64,000 bases of DNA from the NCBI RefSeq assembly GCF_028640845.1, contig NC_080546.1, positions 55,811,409 to 55,875,408 of the forward strand, written 5' to 3'. Shown here piece after piece: positions 1 through 8,977 of this stretch. The position numbers and the translations under genes were made by a program. The stretch's first letter is position 1. Every line of letters starts with the position of its first letter. Source of the stretch: Ahaetulla prasina (lineage: Eukaryota; Chordata; Lepidosauria; Squamata; Colubridae). The notes beneath the pieces were generated by a model. It saw nothing but the letters and a program-made list of their open reading frames with translations. It did no database searches and was not told where the DNA came from.

Positions 1-716
1 GACAAAACAAAACAACAAATGGACACTCAAAGTATCAAATCTGGCAGAGATGACAAAAATCTCCGCTTACTTGAAAGACTATATACTAGAAAAATATATT
101 TTAGAATGGAAAATGTGGATTGATTATATTTAAATATCGAATAGCATATGAGTAAATTTAGGAAATATTTTGTATTAGATATATTTTTGAAGGAGAGGGG
201 AATTGAGAGTGTGACTAAGTGTGGTGTGACTAAAGATTATAATTTAGGAATTATTTTGGATTATGATTGTTAGTTTTGATACCCTGCATTTTGTTCTGGG
301 AAGTCGGGGTGGGGGTGGGGGTAAGGGAGGGAATTGGGGGTTTGGTAGAGATGGAGTGATGGTTAATGTACAGGATTATTGAAGAAATATAATTAATGTA
401 GGGTCGGGTCTGCATAGTTACCATTTTAGAACGGTGGGGAGGGAGAAAGAGAGTAGGAGGTAGGAAAGAGGAGAAGAGGAAGGAAGAGGGATAGTAGAGG
501 AGAGGGAAGGTGTAGGGTGGAGGGAGGAGTGGATGTAGATAAGAGAAGGAGAGGAAGGTTTGGAAAGTAAAAGAAGGTAGAAGAGGGAAGAGTGTTAAAA
601 AGGGTGGTGGTGACTGGGCAAGCCCGACTAATTGTATATAACTGTACATTGGATGAATTATTTGATATGATTGTAAAAATAAAACTTTTTATAAAAAAAA
701 AAAAAAAGAAAAGAAA
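1..716 (+). mobile_element. L1 LINE, 3' end (ORF2 C-terminus, 3' UTR, poly-A)
   Basis: The plus-strand frame ending at the stop codon 131-133 gives residues such as NLAEMTKISAYLKD and WKMWIDYI. These match the C-terminal residues translated from the L1 at 53458-55019 in this same window (NLAEMAKISAFLKD), so this is the last ~40 codons of L1 ORF2. Downstream is a G-rich, purine-rich 3' UTR (about 295-600) and a poly-A tract near 690-716, both usual for L1 3' ends. The 5' part lies outside the window. The poly-A runs directly into the monomer array of the CR1 locus. Part of this tail (from 152) is repeated at 2570-2775. Confidence 0.85.
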
Positions 717-1766
717 AGCACATGAGTTTGAGCTGCTGCTTTAAGGTAAAGTGGGGGTGGAAAATTTCTGCATTTCTTCCTGATTTGCTTCAGAAAAGCA
801 CGTGAGTTTGAGCTGCTGCTTTAAGGTAAAGTGGGGGTGGAAAATTTCTGCATTTCTTCCTGATTTGCTTCAGAAAAGCACGTGAGTTTGAGCTGCTGCT
901 TTAAGGTAAAGTGGGGTGGAAAATTTCTGCATTTCTTCTGATTTGCTTCAGAAAACACGTGAGTTTGAGCTGCTTTAAGGTAAAGTGGGGTGGAAAATTT
1001 CTGCATTTCTTCTGATTTGCTTCAGAAAACACGTGAGTTTGAGCTGCTGCTTTAAGGTAAAGTGGGGTGGAAAATTTCTGCATTTCTTCTGATTTGCTTC
1101 AGAAAAGCACGTGAGTTTGAGCTGCTTTAAGGTGAATTGGGGTGGAATATTTCTGCATTTCTTCCTGATTTGCTTCAGAAAACACGTGAGTTTGAGCTGC
1201 TTTAAGGTAAAGTGGGGTGGAAAATTTCTGCATTTCTTCTGATTTGCTTCAGAAAACACGTGAGTTTGAGCTGCTTTAAGGTGAATTGGGGTGGAAAATT
1301 TCTGCATTTCTTCTGATTTGCTTCAGAAAAGCACATGAGTTTGAGCTGCTGCTTTAAGGTAAATTGGGGTGGAAAATTTCTGCATTTCTTCTGATTTGCT
1401 TCAGAAAAGCACGTGAGTTTGAGCTGCTGCTTTAAGGTAAATTGGGGTGGAATATTTCTGCATTTCTTCTGATTTGCTTCAGAAAACACGTGAGTTTGAG
1501 CTGCTTTAAGGTAAAGTGGGGTGGAAAATTTCTGCATTTCTTCTGATTTGCTTCAGAAAAGCACGTGAGTTTGAGCTGCTTTAAGGTAAATTGGGGTGGA
1601 ATATTTCTGCATTTCTTCTGATTTGCTTCAGAAAACACGTGAGTTTGAGCTGCTTTAAGGTAAAGTGGGGTGGAAAATTTCTGCATTTCTTCTGATTTGC
1701 TTCAGAAAAGCACATGAGTTTGAGCTGCTGCTTAAGGTGAATTGGGGTGGAAAATTTCTGCATTTC
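704..1766 (+). repeat. Monomer array 1 upstream of CR1 ORF1 (~75-79 bp units, 14 copies)
   Basis: About 14 head-to-tail units of 73-79 bp, each with the landmarks cacgtgagtttgagctg, tttaaggt, tggggtgg, aaaatttctgcatttctt and tgatttgcttcag. Variants are short indels (tgctgcttt or tgcttt, ggggg or gggg, ttcctg or ttctg). Most units carry the palindromic E-box CACGTG; the first, and some others, have CACATG. The array ends in the CR1 leader (tttctcattttcacaacc) and starts in the L1 poly-A. I infer it is a CR1 5' UTR of promoter monomers, by analogy with monomeric L1 promoters, but it could be a local satellite next to the CR1. Minus-strand open frames across it are a by-product of repeat length and are not genes. 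Confidence 0.85.
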
Positions 1767-1866
1767 TTTCTCATTTTCACAACCTAATCTAATCACTATA
1801 AATAAAAAATAGCAATAATATATTCAGGGTTGGTCCACTTGAGATTGTGATTTTATTCTATTCAAA

Positions 1867-2583
1867 ATGACTGGCTTAGTTCAGTGCAATACTCAGATCA
1901 AGGTAGTTGTGATACTGATAACTCAAACAATCAAGGGATTATGGTTCAAGATGAAGAACTTACTTTGGAAAAGTGTGAACCTACTTTGGAAAAGTGTGAA
2001 CCTACTTTGGAAAAGTGTGAACCTACTTTGGAAAAGTGTGAACCTACTTTGGAAAAGTGTGAACCTACTTTGGAAAAGTGTGAACCTACTTTGGAAAAGT
2101 GTGAACCTACTTTGGAAAAGTGTGAACCTACTTTGGAAAAGTGTGAACCTACTTTGGAAAAGTGTGAACCTACTTTGGAAAAGTGTGAACCTACTTTGGA
2201 AAAGTGTGAACCTACTTTGGAAAAGTGTGAACCTACTTTGGAAAAGTGTGAACCTACTTTGGAAAAGTGTGAACCTACTTTGGAAAAGTGTGAACCTACT
2301 TTGGAAAAGTGTGAACCTACTTTGGAAAAGTGTGAACCTACTTTGGAAAAGTGTGAACCTACTTTGGAAAAGTGTGAACCTACTTTGGAAAAGTGTGAAC
2401 CTACTTTGGAAAAGTGTGAACCTACTTTGGAAAAGTGTGAACCTACTTTGGAAAAGTGTGAACCTACTTTGGAAAAGTGTGTATCAAGTATTACAGATCG
2501 GTCACACAAGAAGAGCAAGGTATCCAAAAGAGAAGCCACCTTCTGATTGGTGATTCAATTGTAAGGGATGTAAATTTAGGAAA
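1867..2583 (+). pseudogene. Truncated duplicate of CR1 ORF1 with expanded heptad
   Basis: Starts with the same MTGLVQCNT as the fuller ORF1 at 4623. It then lacks about 330 bp present there (roughly 4649-4976), which removes the CxxC-type segment and predicted coiled coil. It resumes at cagatcaagg, runs through 25 copies of a heptad reading EKCEPTL in one frame, and reaches the esterase block I (GDSIVRDVNLG). There it breaks at the duplication joint into L1 tail sequence, so no catalytic domain follows. The expanded tract is open in two plus-strand frames and one minus-strand frame because 21 is a multiple of three. Coding function is very unlikely. Confidence 0.8.
1961..2480 (+). repeat. 21-bp in-frame minisatellite, 25 perfect copies
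   Basis: 520 bases of a 21-bp unit repeated without visible mismatch (24 full units plus 16 bases). In the CR1 ORF1 frame it encodes the heptad EKCEPTL. The equivalent site in the second module (5041-5077) has only two units, so this copy gained 23. The uniformity suggests very recent expansion or homogenisation. An assembly artefact is the main alternative. Confidence 0.95.
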
Positions 2584-2775
2584 TATTTTGTATTAGATAT
2601 ATTTTTGAAGGAGAGGAAGGTTTGGAAAGTAAAAGAAGGTAGAAGAGGGAAGAGTGTTAAAAAGGGTGGTGGTGACTGGGCAAGCCCGACTAATTGTATA
2701 TAACTGTACATTGGATGAATTATTTGATATGATTGTAAAAATAAAACTTTTATAAAAAAAAAAGAAAAGAAAAGC
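2570..2775 (+). mobile_element. Second copy of the L1 3' tail, internally deleted
   Basis: Matches 152-196 and then 549-716 of the first L1 tail, including its terminal poly-A. The missing 355 bp lie between two copies of gaaggagagg in the first tail, and only one copy remains here. This indicates a deletion at a 10-bp microhomology after, or during, the tandem duplication. Confidence 0.85.
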
Positions 2776-4530
2776 ACATGAGTTTGAGCTGCTGCTTTAA
2801 GGTGAATTGGGGTGGAATATTTCTGCATTTCTTCCTGATTTGCTTCAGAAAAGCACGTGAGTTTGAGCTGCTGCTTTAAGGTGAATTGGGGGTGGGGAAT
2901 TTCTGCATTTCTTCCTGATTTGCTTCAGAAAAGCACGTGAGTTTGAGCTGCTGCTTTAAGGTGAATTGGGGTGGAAAATTTCTGCATTTCTTCTGATTTG
3001 CTTCAGAAAAGCACGTGAGTTTGAGCTGCTGCTTTAAGGTGAATTGGGGTGGAATATTTCTGCATTTCTTCTGATTTGCTTCAGAAAAGCACGTGAGTTT
3101 GAGCTGCTGCTTTAAGGTGAATTGGGGTGGAAAATTTCTGCATTTCTTCTGATTTGCTTCAGAAAACACGTGAGTTTGAGCTGCTGCTTTAAGGTGAATT
3201 GGGGTGGAAAATTTCTGCATTTCTTCTGATTTGCTTCAGAAAACACGTGAGTTTGAGCTGCTGCTTTAAGGTAAAGTGGGGTGGAAAATTTCTGCATTTC
3301 TTCTGATTTGCTTCAGAAAACACGTGAGTTTGAGCTGCTGCTTTAAGGTGAATTGGGGTGGAAAATTTCTGCATTTCTTCTGATTTGCTTCAGAAAAGCA
3401 CGTGAGTTTGAGCTGCTGCTTTAAGGTAAATTGGGGTGGAAAATTTCTGCATTTCTTCTGATTTGCTTCAGAAAACACGTGAGTTTGAGCTGCTTTAAGG
3501 TAAAGTGGGGTGGAAAATTTCTGCATTTCTTCCTGATTTGCTTCAGAAAACACGTGAGTTTGAGCTGCTGCTTTAAGGTGAATTGGGGTGGAAAATTTCT
3601 GCATTTCTTCTGATTTGCTTCAGAAAAGCACGTGAGTTTGAGCTGCTTTAAGGTAAAGTGGGGTGGAAAATTTCTGCATTTCTTCTGATTTGCTTCAGAA
3701 AAGCACGTGAGTTTGAGCTGCTTTAAGGTAAAGTGGGGTGGAAAATTTCTGCATTTCTTCTGATTTGCTTCAGAAAAGCACGTGAGTTTGAGCTGCTTTA
3801 AGGTGAAGTGGGGTGGAAAATTTCTGCATTTCTTCTGATTTGCTTCAGAAAAGCACGTGAGTTTGAGCTGCTTTAAGGTAAATTGGGGTGGAAAATTTCT
3901 GCATTTCTTCTGATTTGCTTCAGAAAACACGTGAGTTTGAGCTGCTTTAAGGTAAAGTGGGGTGGAAAATTTCTGTCCCCAGCAATCGAAAACTAAAAGG
4001 GTTATCAGTGCATGTAACATAGATGTCTGTATGGGTAAGACTATCAACCATGCTATCAAGCAAAACCAAGCATTTAACAGTGGGGACAGAGAATTAACTG
4101 ATATAGAAAATTTCTGCATTTCTTCCTGATTTGCTTCAGAAAAGCACGTGAGTTTGAGCTGCTGCTTTAAGGTAAAGTGGGGGTGGAAAATTTCTGCATT
4201 TCTTCCTGATTTGCTTCAGAAAAGCACGTGAGTTTGAGCTGCTGCTTTAAGGTAAATTGGGGGTGGAAAATTTCTGCATTTCTTCCTGATTTGCTTCAGA
4301 AAAGCACGTGAGTTTGAGCTGCTGCTTTAAGGTAAATTGGGGGTGGAAAATTTCTGCATTTCTTCCTGATTTGCTTCAGAAAAGCACGTGAGTTTGAGCT
4401 GCTGCTTTAAGGTAAAGTGGGGGTGGAAAATTTCTGCATTTCTTCCTGATTTGCTTCAGAAAAGCACGTGAGTTTGAGCTGCTGCTTTAAGGTGAATTGG
4501 GGGTGGAAAATTTCTGCATTTCTTTCTCAT
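2776..4530 (+). repeat. Monomer array 2 upstream of CR1 (~75-79 bp units, ~21 copies, interrupted)
   Basis: Same monomer as the array at 704-1766. Sixteen units lie before the break at 3976 and five after 4116. The last five units are more uniform (79-bp spacing, longer G-run, ttcctg) than the middle ones, suggesting separate homogenisation blocks. Most units contain CACGTG. The array joins the CR1 leader at about 4520 in the same way as array 1, which ties it to CR1 and not to the L1. Confidence 0.85.
3976..4116 (+). repeat. 141-bp circularly permuted copy of the CR1 ORF1/ORF2 junction
   Basis: Positions 3976-4083 match 5680-5786, and the sequence then continues as 5646-5679, so the 5639-5786 region is present in rotated order. 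The internal join is at aacagtg (5639-5645 and 5780-5786). Both outer joins are at gaaaatttctg, which is in every monomer and also at 5669-5679. The inserted length (141) equals the distance between the two aacagtg copies (141). Confidence 0.9.
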
Positions 4531-4622
4531 TTTCACAACCTAATCTAATCACTATAAATAAAAAATAGCAATAATATATTCAGGGTTGGTCCACTTGAGA
4601 TTGTGATTTTATTCTATTCAAA

Positions 4623-5635
4623 ATGACTGGCTTAGTTCAGTGCAATACTTGTTTTGCAGCTGTCTTTCGCAGTACCTTTTTCAAATTTGGGTACTGTCCT
4701 CTTTGTAAACAAATTAGCAGTCTACGTGGACAGATTACATATCTAGAATCTCTAATCTATGCTCTCCAAGCAGAAATTAGGTACCCAATTCAGCCATTCC
4801 AGCTGCTGAGCCATCAGCCCCCTCTACCACAAAGATCCTGCAGGAAAAGGGCAGTATGGACAACCGTGGATCTGGCAGGGTGAGAGCTGTGAACCATAAA
4901 CACAAAGCTTTTACAGTGTCCCAGTATAACAGATATAGTGCCCTTGCTGACCTAAATAGGAACACTAAAGTGACAGATCAAGGTAGTTGTGATACTGATA
5001 ACTCAAACAATCAAGGGATTATGGTTCAAGATGAAGAACTTACTTTGGAAAAGTGTGAACCTACTTTGGAAAAGTGTGTATCAAGTATTACAGATCGGTC
5101 ACACAAGAAGAGCAAGGTATCCAAAAAGAGAAGCCACCTTCTGATTGGTGATTCAATTGTAAGGGATGTAAATTTAGGAAAGGATATGGAGGTTTTGAAA
5201 GACGTCAGGTGTCTACCTGGTGCTACTGCCAGCAGAGACAAGAGACGAATTCTTAAGATAGTCAAGAATGCCAGTAAGGATTCTGATGTTGATGCTATTA
5301 TACACCTTGGCACAAATGATCTGTCCCAAAAGGATGTGCTTTCTGTGCAGAATGATTTCCAGAGCTTAGGGTATGAACTTAATAGCATAGGTTGTAGGCT
5401 TAACTTTTCAGAGGTTTTACCAGTACATAAGGAACAAAAGGTAAAGGCCAGCGTGTAGTGGAGTTTAATGTGTGGCTAAAGGAGTGGTGTAAAAGGAAGG
5501 CTTTGGTTTTATTAGTCATGATGTCTGCAACTGGTCCAATGAAAAATTATAAAAAAGAGATGGATTGCATCCATCAAAGAAAGGGACTGAGTTACTTAGC
5601 AATACATTCACAGATTTTCTGGATAAACATTTAAA
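4623..5635 (+). pseudogene. CR1 ORF1: cysteine-rich/coiled-coil N-terminus plus SGNH-esterase-like domain
   Basis: The first frame (4623-4883) has CNTC and CPLC pairs (C-x2-C) followed by a leucine-rich, coiled-coil-like stretch, as expected for CR1 ORF1. A frameshift near 4860-4883 moves to the next frame (4856-5458), which has GDSIVRD (block I serine), GTND (block III) and, after a further frameshift near 5455-5530, DGLHPSKKG (the Asp/His block). All three landmarks of the SGNH hydrolase triad are therefore visible. In CR1-group elements this protein binds RNA and carries an esterase domain of uncertain role. The heptad EKCEPTL occurs twice here. Broken by at least two frameshifts, so not functional as it stands. 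Confidence 0.85.
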
Positions 5636-5734
5636 CTGAACAGTGGGGACAGAGAATTAACTGATATAGAAAATTTCTGTCCCCAGCAATCGAAAACTAA
5701 AAGGGTTATCAGTGCATGTAACATAGATGTCTGT

Positions 5735-8580
5735 ATGGGTAAGACTATCAACCATGCTATCAAGCAAAACCAAGCATTTAACAGTGAGTGCCATACCATG
5801 TGCACTAAACCAACAGGTGGCATGAAAGTAGGGGCAGTCAACACAGGTTATGTAGACAGTAAACACAAGATCAATCCAAATGGACTCAAATGTCTATACA
5901 CCAATGCACAGAGTATGAGGAATAAACAGGGTGAATTAGAAATCCAAGTAAATGAGGGTAGATATGATATTGTTGCCATTACGGAAACTTGGTGGGATGA
6001 AACTGACAAATGGAACATACAGCTAGAGGGATATAAATTATTTAAAAGAAATAGACCAAATAAAAGAGGAGGTGGAGTTGCACTATATATAAGAAATAAC
6101 TACATCTCTACAGAAATAGAGCACAACAATGATGAAAATCATCTTGAATGTATTTGGGTCAATATAAAAGGGGTGAAAAATGATATTGCCATAGGTCTAT
6201 ATTATAGGCCACCCAACCAAACAGAGGAAGTAGATGAACTTTTTGCTAGTCAGCTAACTAAGGTATGTAGGAAGCACATCACAGTAGTAATGGGGGATTT
6301 TAACTACCCTGACATCAACTGGGAAACAAACTCTGCACCAAGTGGAAGATCCAACAGGTTCCTAACAAACCTAGCAGACAACTTTGTTTCCCAAAAAATA
6401 GAGAAGGCGACAAGGGGATCAGCCATATTGGACTTAATTCTCACTAACAGAGATGAAATGATAGAGGGTGTTGAGGCTACGGGAACCTTGGGGGCAAGTG
6501 ACCACGCAATGTTGGAATTCAACATTAAGCAAATACAAGTAGTAGAACAAAGTCAAACTAGAGTCTTGGACTTTAAGAGAGCTAATTTCAATAAACTTAG
6601 AGAGATCTTGAGAAGGATTCAATGGATGAGAATCCTCAGGGGGAAAACAACTCAAGAAGCTTGGGAAATTTTGAAAAGTGAGATTATAAAAGCACAGTCT
6701 AACACAATACCAATGAAGAAGAAAAATAGTAGATCACAAAAGAAACCAGCATGGATGCATAAAGAACTATCTGACAAATTGAAAGACAAAAAGGACAAAT
6801 ATAAAAAGTGGAAAGAAAAGATGAAGTGAGGAAAGCTAAGGCTCACAATGAACAAAGGCTAGCGACAAAAGTAAAAAATAATAAAAAAAGCTTCTTCCAA
6901 CATGTTAAAAACAAGAAAAAAGTCAAGGAAACAATTGGCCCATTGCTGGGAGAAAGTGGCAAGAAGATGACAAGCAACAGGGAGAAAGCAGATCTACTTA
7001 ACTCATATTTTGCATCTGTCTTTACACAAAAGGAAAAAACAATCCAACCTATCAAAAACAGCACTACAAAAAACAGATTAGAAACACAAGTTAAAATAGG
7101 GAAGAAAATGGTAAGTGAACACCTGTCTACCCTAGACGAGTTCAAATCACCAGGACCGGATGGATTACACCCCAAGGTTCTGAAGGAACTGGCAGACGTG
7201 ATCTCAGAACCACTGAACTATATCTTTCAAAGATCCTGGAGCACAGGGAGCTGCCAGAGGACTGGAAAAGAGCTGATGTAGTTCCCATCTTCAAAAAGGA
7301 AAAAACAGATCCAGGAAACTACAGACCTATCAGTCTGACCTCAATACCGGGAAGATTCTGGAAAAGATAATCAAGCAACGAATCACCGAACACCTAGAAG
7401 CAAACAAAGTAATAACCAAAAGCCAACATGGGTTTGTCAAAACAGATCATGCCAGACTAATCTTATCGCATTCTTTGACAAAATGACAAAATTAGTAGAC
7501 CAGAGGAATGCTGTTGATATAATTTACTTGGACTTCAGTAAAGCATTTGATAAAGTAGACCATAACCTACTACTAGATAAAGTAGAAAAATGTGGGTTAG
7601 ACAGCACCACCACCAGATGGATTCGTAACTGGCTGACCAACCGCACTCAACGTGTAGTCCTCAACGGAACTACATCCACATGGAGGAAGTATGCAGTGGA
7701 GTACCCCAAGGCTCTGTTTTAGGCCCAGTACTCTTCAACATCTTCATCAATGACTTGGACGAGGGATAGATGGGGAACTCATCAAATTTGCAGATGACAC
7801 CAAGCTGGCAGGAATAGCCAACACTCCAGAAGATAGGCTCAAGTTACAGAAAGATCTTGACAGACTTGAACATTGGGCGCTATCTAACAAAATGAAATTC
7901 AACAGTGAAAAAGTAAGGTTCTACATTTAGGCCAAAAACAAAATGCACCAGTACCGTATATGTGGTACCTTGCTCAATAGTAGTACCTGTGAGAGGGATC
8001 TTGGAGTCCTAGTGGATAACCATCTAGATATGAGCCAGCAGTGTGCAGCAGCTGTTAAAAAGCCAACACAGTTCTGGGCTGCATAAACAGAGGATAGAAT
8101 CAAGATCACGTGAAGTGCTAGTACCACTTTATAATGCCTTGGTAAGGCCACACTTGGAATATTGCATCCAGTTTTGGTCGCCACGATGTAAAAAGATGTT
8201 GAGACTCTAGAAAGAGTGCAGAGAAGAGCAACAAAGATGATTAGGGACTGGAGGATAAAACATATGAAGAACGGTTGCAGGAACTGGGTATGTCTAGTTT
8301 AACAAAAGAAGGACTAGGGGAGACATGATAGCAGTGTTCCAATATCTCAGGGGCTGCCACAGAGAAGTGGGAGTTGGGCTGTTCTCCAGAGCACCTGAGG
8401 GTAGAACAAGAAGCAATGGGTGGAAACTGATCAAGGAAAGAAGCAACTTAGAACTAAGGAGAAATTTCCTGACAGTTAGAACAATTAATAAGTGGAACGA
8501 CTTGCCTTCAGAAGTTGTGAATGCTCCAACACTGGAAATTTTTAAAAAAATGTTGGATAACCATCTGACTGAGATGGTGT
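5735..8580 (+). pseudogene. CR1 ORF2: APE-type endonuclease and reverse transcriptase
   Basis: 5735-6829 is open and holds the APE endonuclease with its usual motifs: LYTNAQSMRNK (Asn), ITETWWD (Glu), YRPPN (Tyr), GDFNYPDINW (Asp/Asn) and SDHAMLEF (His). RT follows across several frames: FKSPGPDGLHP near 7140, NYRPISLTS near 7320, YLDFSKAFDKVDH (motif A) near 7525, [10 protein letters not shown] (motif B) near 7705, and KFADDTKLAG (motif C) near 7785. The C-terminal segment ends at 8580. Frameshifts occur near 6815, 7260-7330, 7700-7760, 7920 and 8080-8310. The family product nicks target DNA and reverse-transcribes its own RNA. The chosen start is the first in-frame methionine; the true one may be further in. 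Confidence 0.9.
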
Positions 8581-8640
8581 AGGGTTTCCTGCCTGGGCAG
8601 GGGGTTGGACTAGAAGGCCTCCAAGGTCCCTTCCAACTCT

Positions 8641-8672
8641 GATGTTATGTTATGTTATGTTATGTTATGTTA
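8641..8672 (+). repeat. (TTATG)n tail of CR1
   Basis: Short pentanucleotide run directly after the conserved CR1 3' end. CR1 elements typically end in a short tandem repeat instead of poly-A. Confidence 0.85.
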
Positions 8673-8977
8673 AGTCAGCACTGATTCAAACACACACACA
8701 CACAATAGTTTTTCTATTAATTCCATATTATTCTGTATCTATTGTTACTTGAATATAGAAACTGAACTTGCTGCTGGAGAGCCTTGTGAAGCAGCACATA
8801 TAACACTAGTCAAAATTGCCTGTAGAATCTTGGACATAAGAAACAAAATGTTCTTATGTCAAAACATTTTGATACCAGTACCTAAAAGCCAGATATAGAA
8901 ATGTACCAGATAACTTTAACTTTATAACCCTGGACCTTTAGGCACAAAACACATATGACACTTTAGAACAAGTTATA
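8673..8977. other. Unassigned AT-rich sequence
   Basis: No frame or repeat recognised apart from a short (CA)n at about 8691-8704. Confidence 0.6.

Larger units (their letters stand above)
152..5167. repeat. Large imperfect tandem duplication (152-2569 and 2570-5167)
   Basis: Both halves have the same order: L1 3' tail, array of ~75-79 bp monomers, CR1 leader, start of CR1 ORF1. The 14-mer gtaaatttaggaaa occurs at 152-165 in the L1 tail, at 2570-2583 at the join, and at 5168-5181 inside intact CR1 ORF1. The join therefore switches from CR1 ORF1 back into the L1 tail exactly at a shared 14-mer. The halves differ by a 355-bp loss in the second L1 tail, a ~330-bp loss in the first ORF1, the copy number of a 21-bp repeat (25 versus 2), and a 141-bp insertion in the second array. 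The remaining sequence is close to identical, so the event looks recent. Confidence 0.9.
4531..8672 (+). mobile_element. CR1 non-LTR retrotransposon, near full length, frameshifted
   Basis: Order on the plus strand: leader with a TATA-like ctataaataaa near 4551, ORF1 with an esterase-type domain, ORF2 with APE endonuclease and reverse transcriptase, and a 3' end containing the CR1 signature gggttggactagaagg followed by a (TTATG)n tail. This is the standard CR1 architecture. Several frameshifts make it inactive, but EN and RT motifs are well preserved. The upstream monomer array may be its 5' UTR. Other CR1 3' fragments lie at 12909-13448 and 49365-49752. Confidence 0.92.

Noticed and set aside
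1946..2539. 197-codon minus-strand frame of SHFSKVG repeats
   Set aside because: It is the complement of the 21-bp minisatellite; any frame without a stop in the unit stays open.
821..4119. Long minus-strand open frames across the monomer arrays
   Set aside because: They repeat MQKFSTP and LKLTCF-type peptides because the monomer lengths are close to multiples of three. No start context, no homology, both strands open.
704..4530. CRISPR-like array
   Set aside because: The repeats are directly adjacent with no unique spacers, and the setting is a vertebrate genome.
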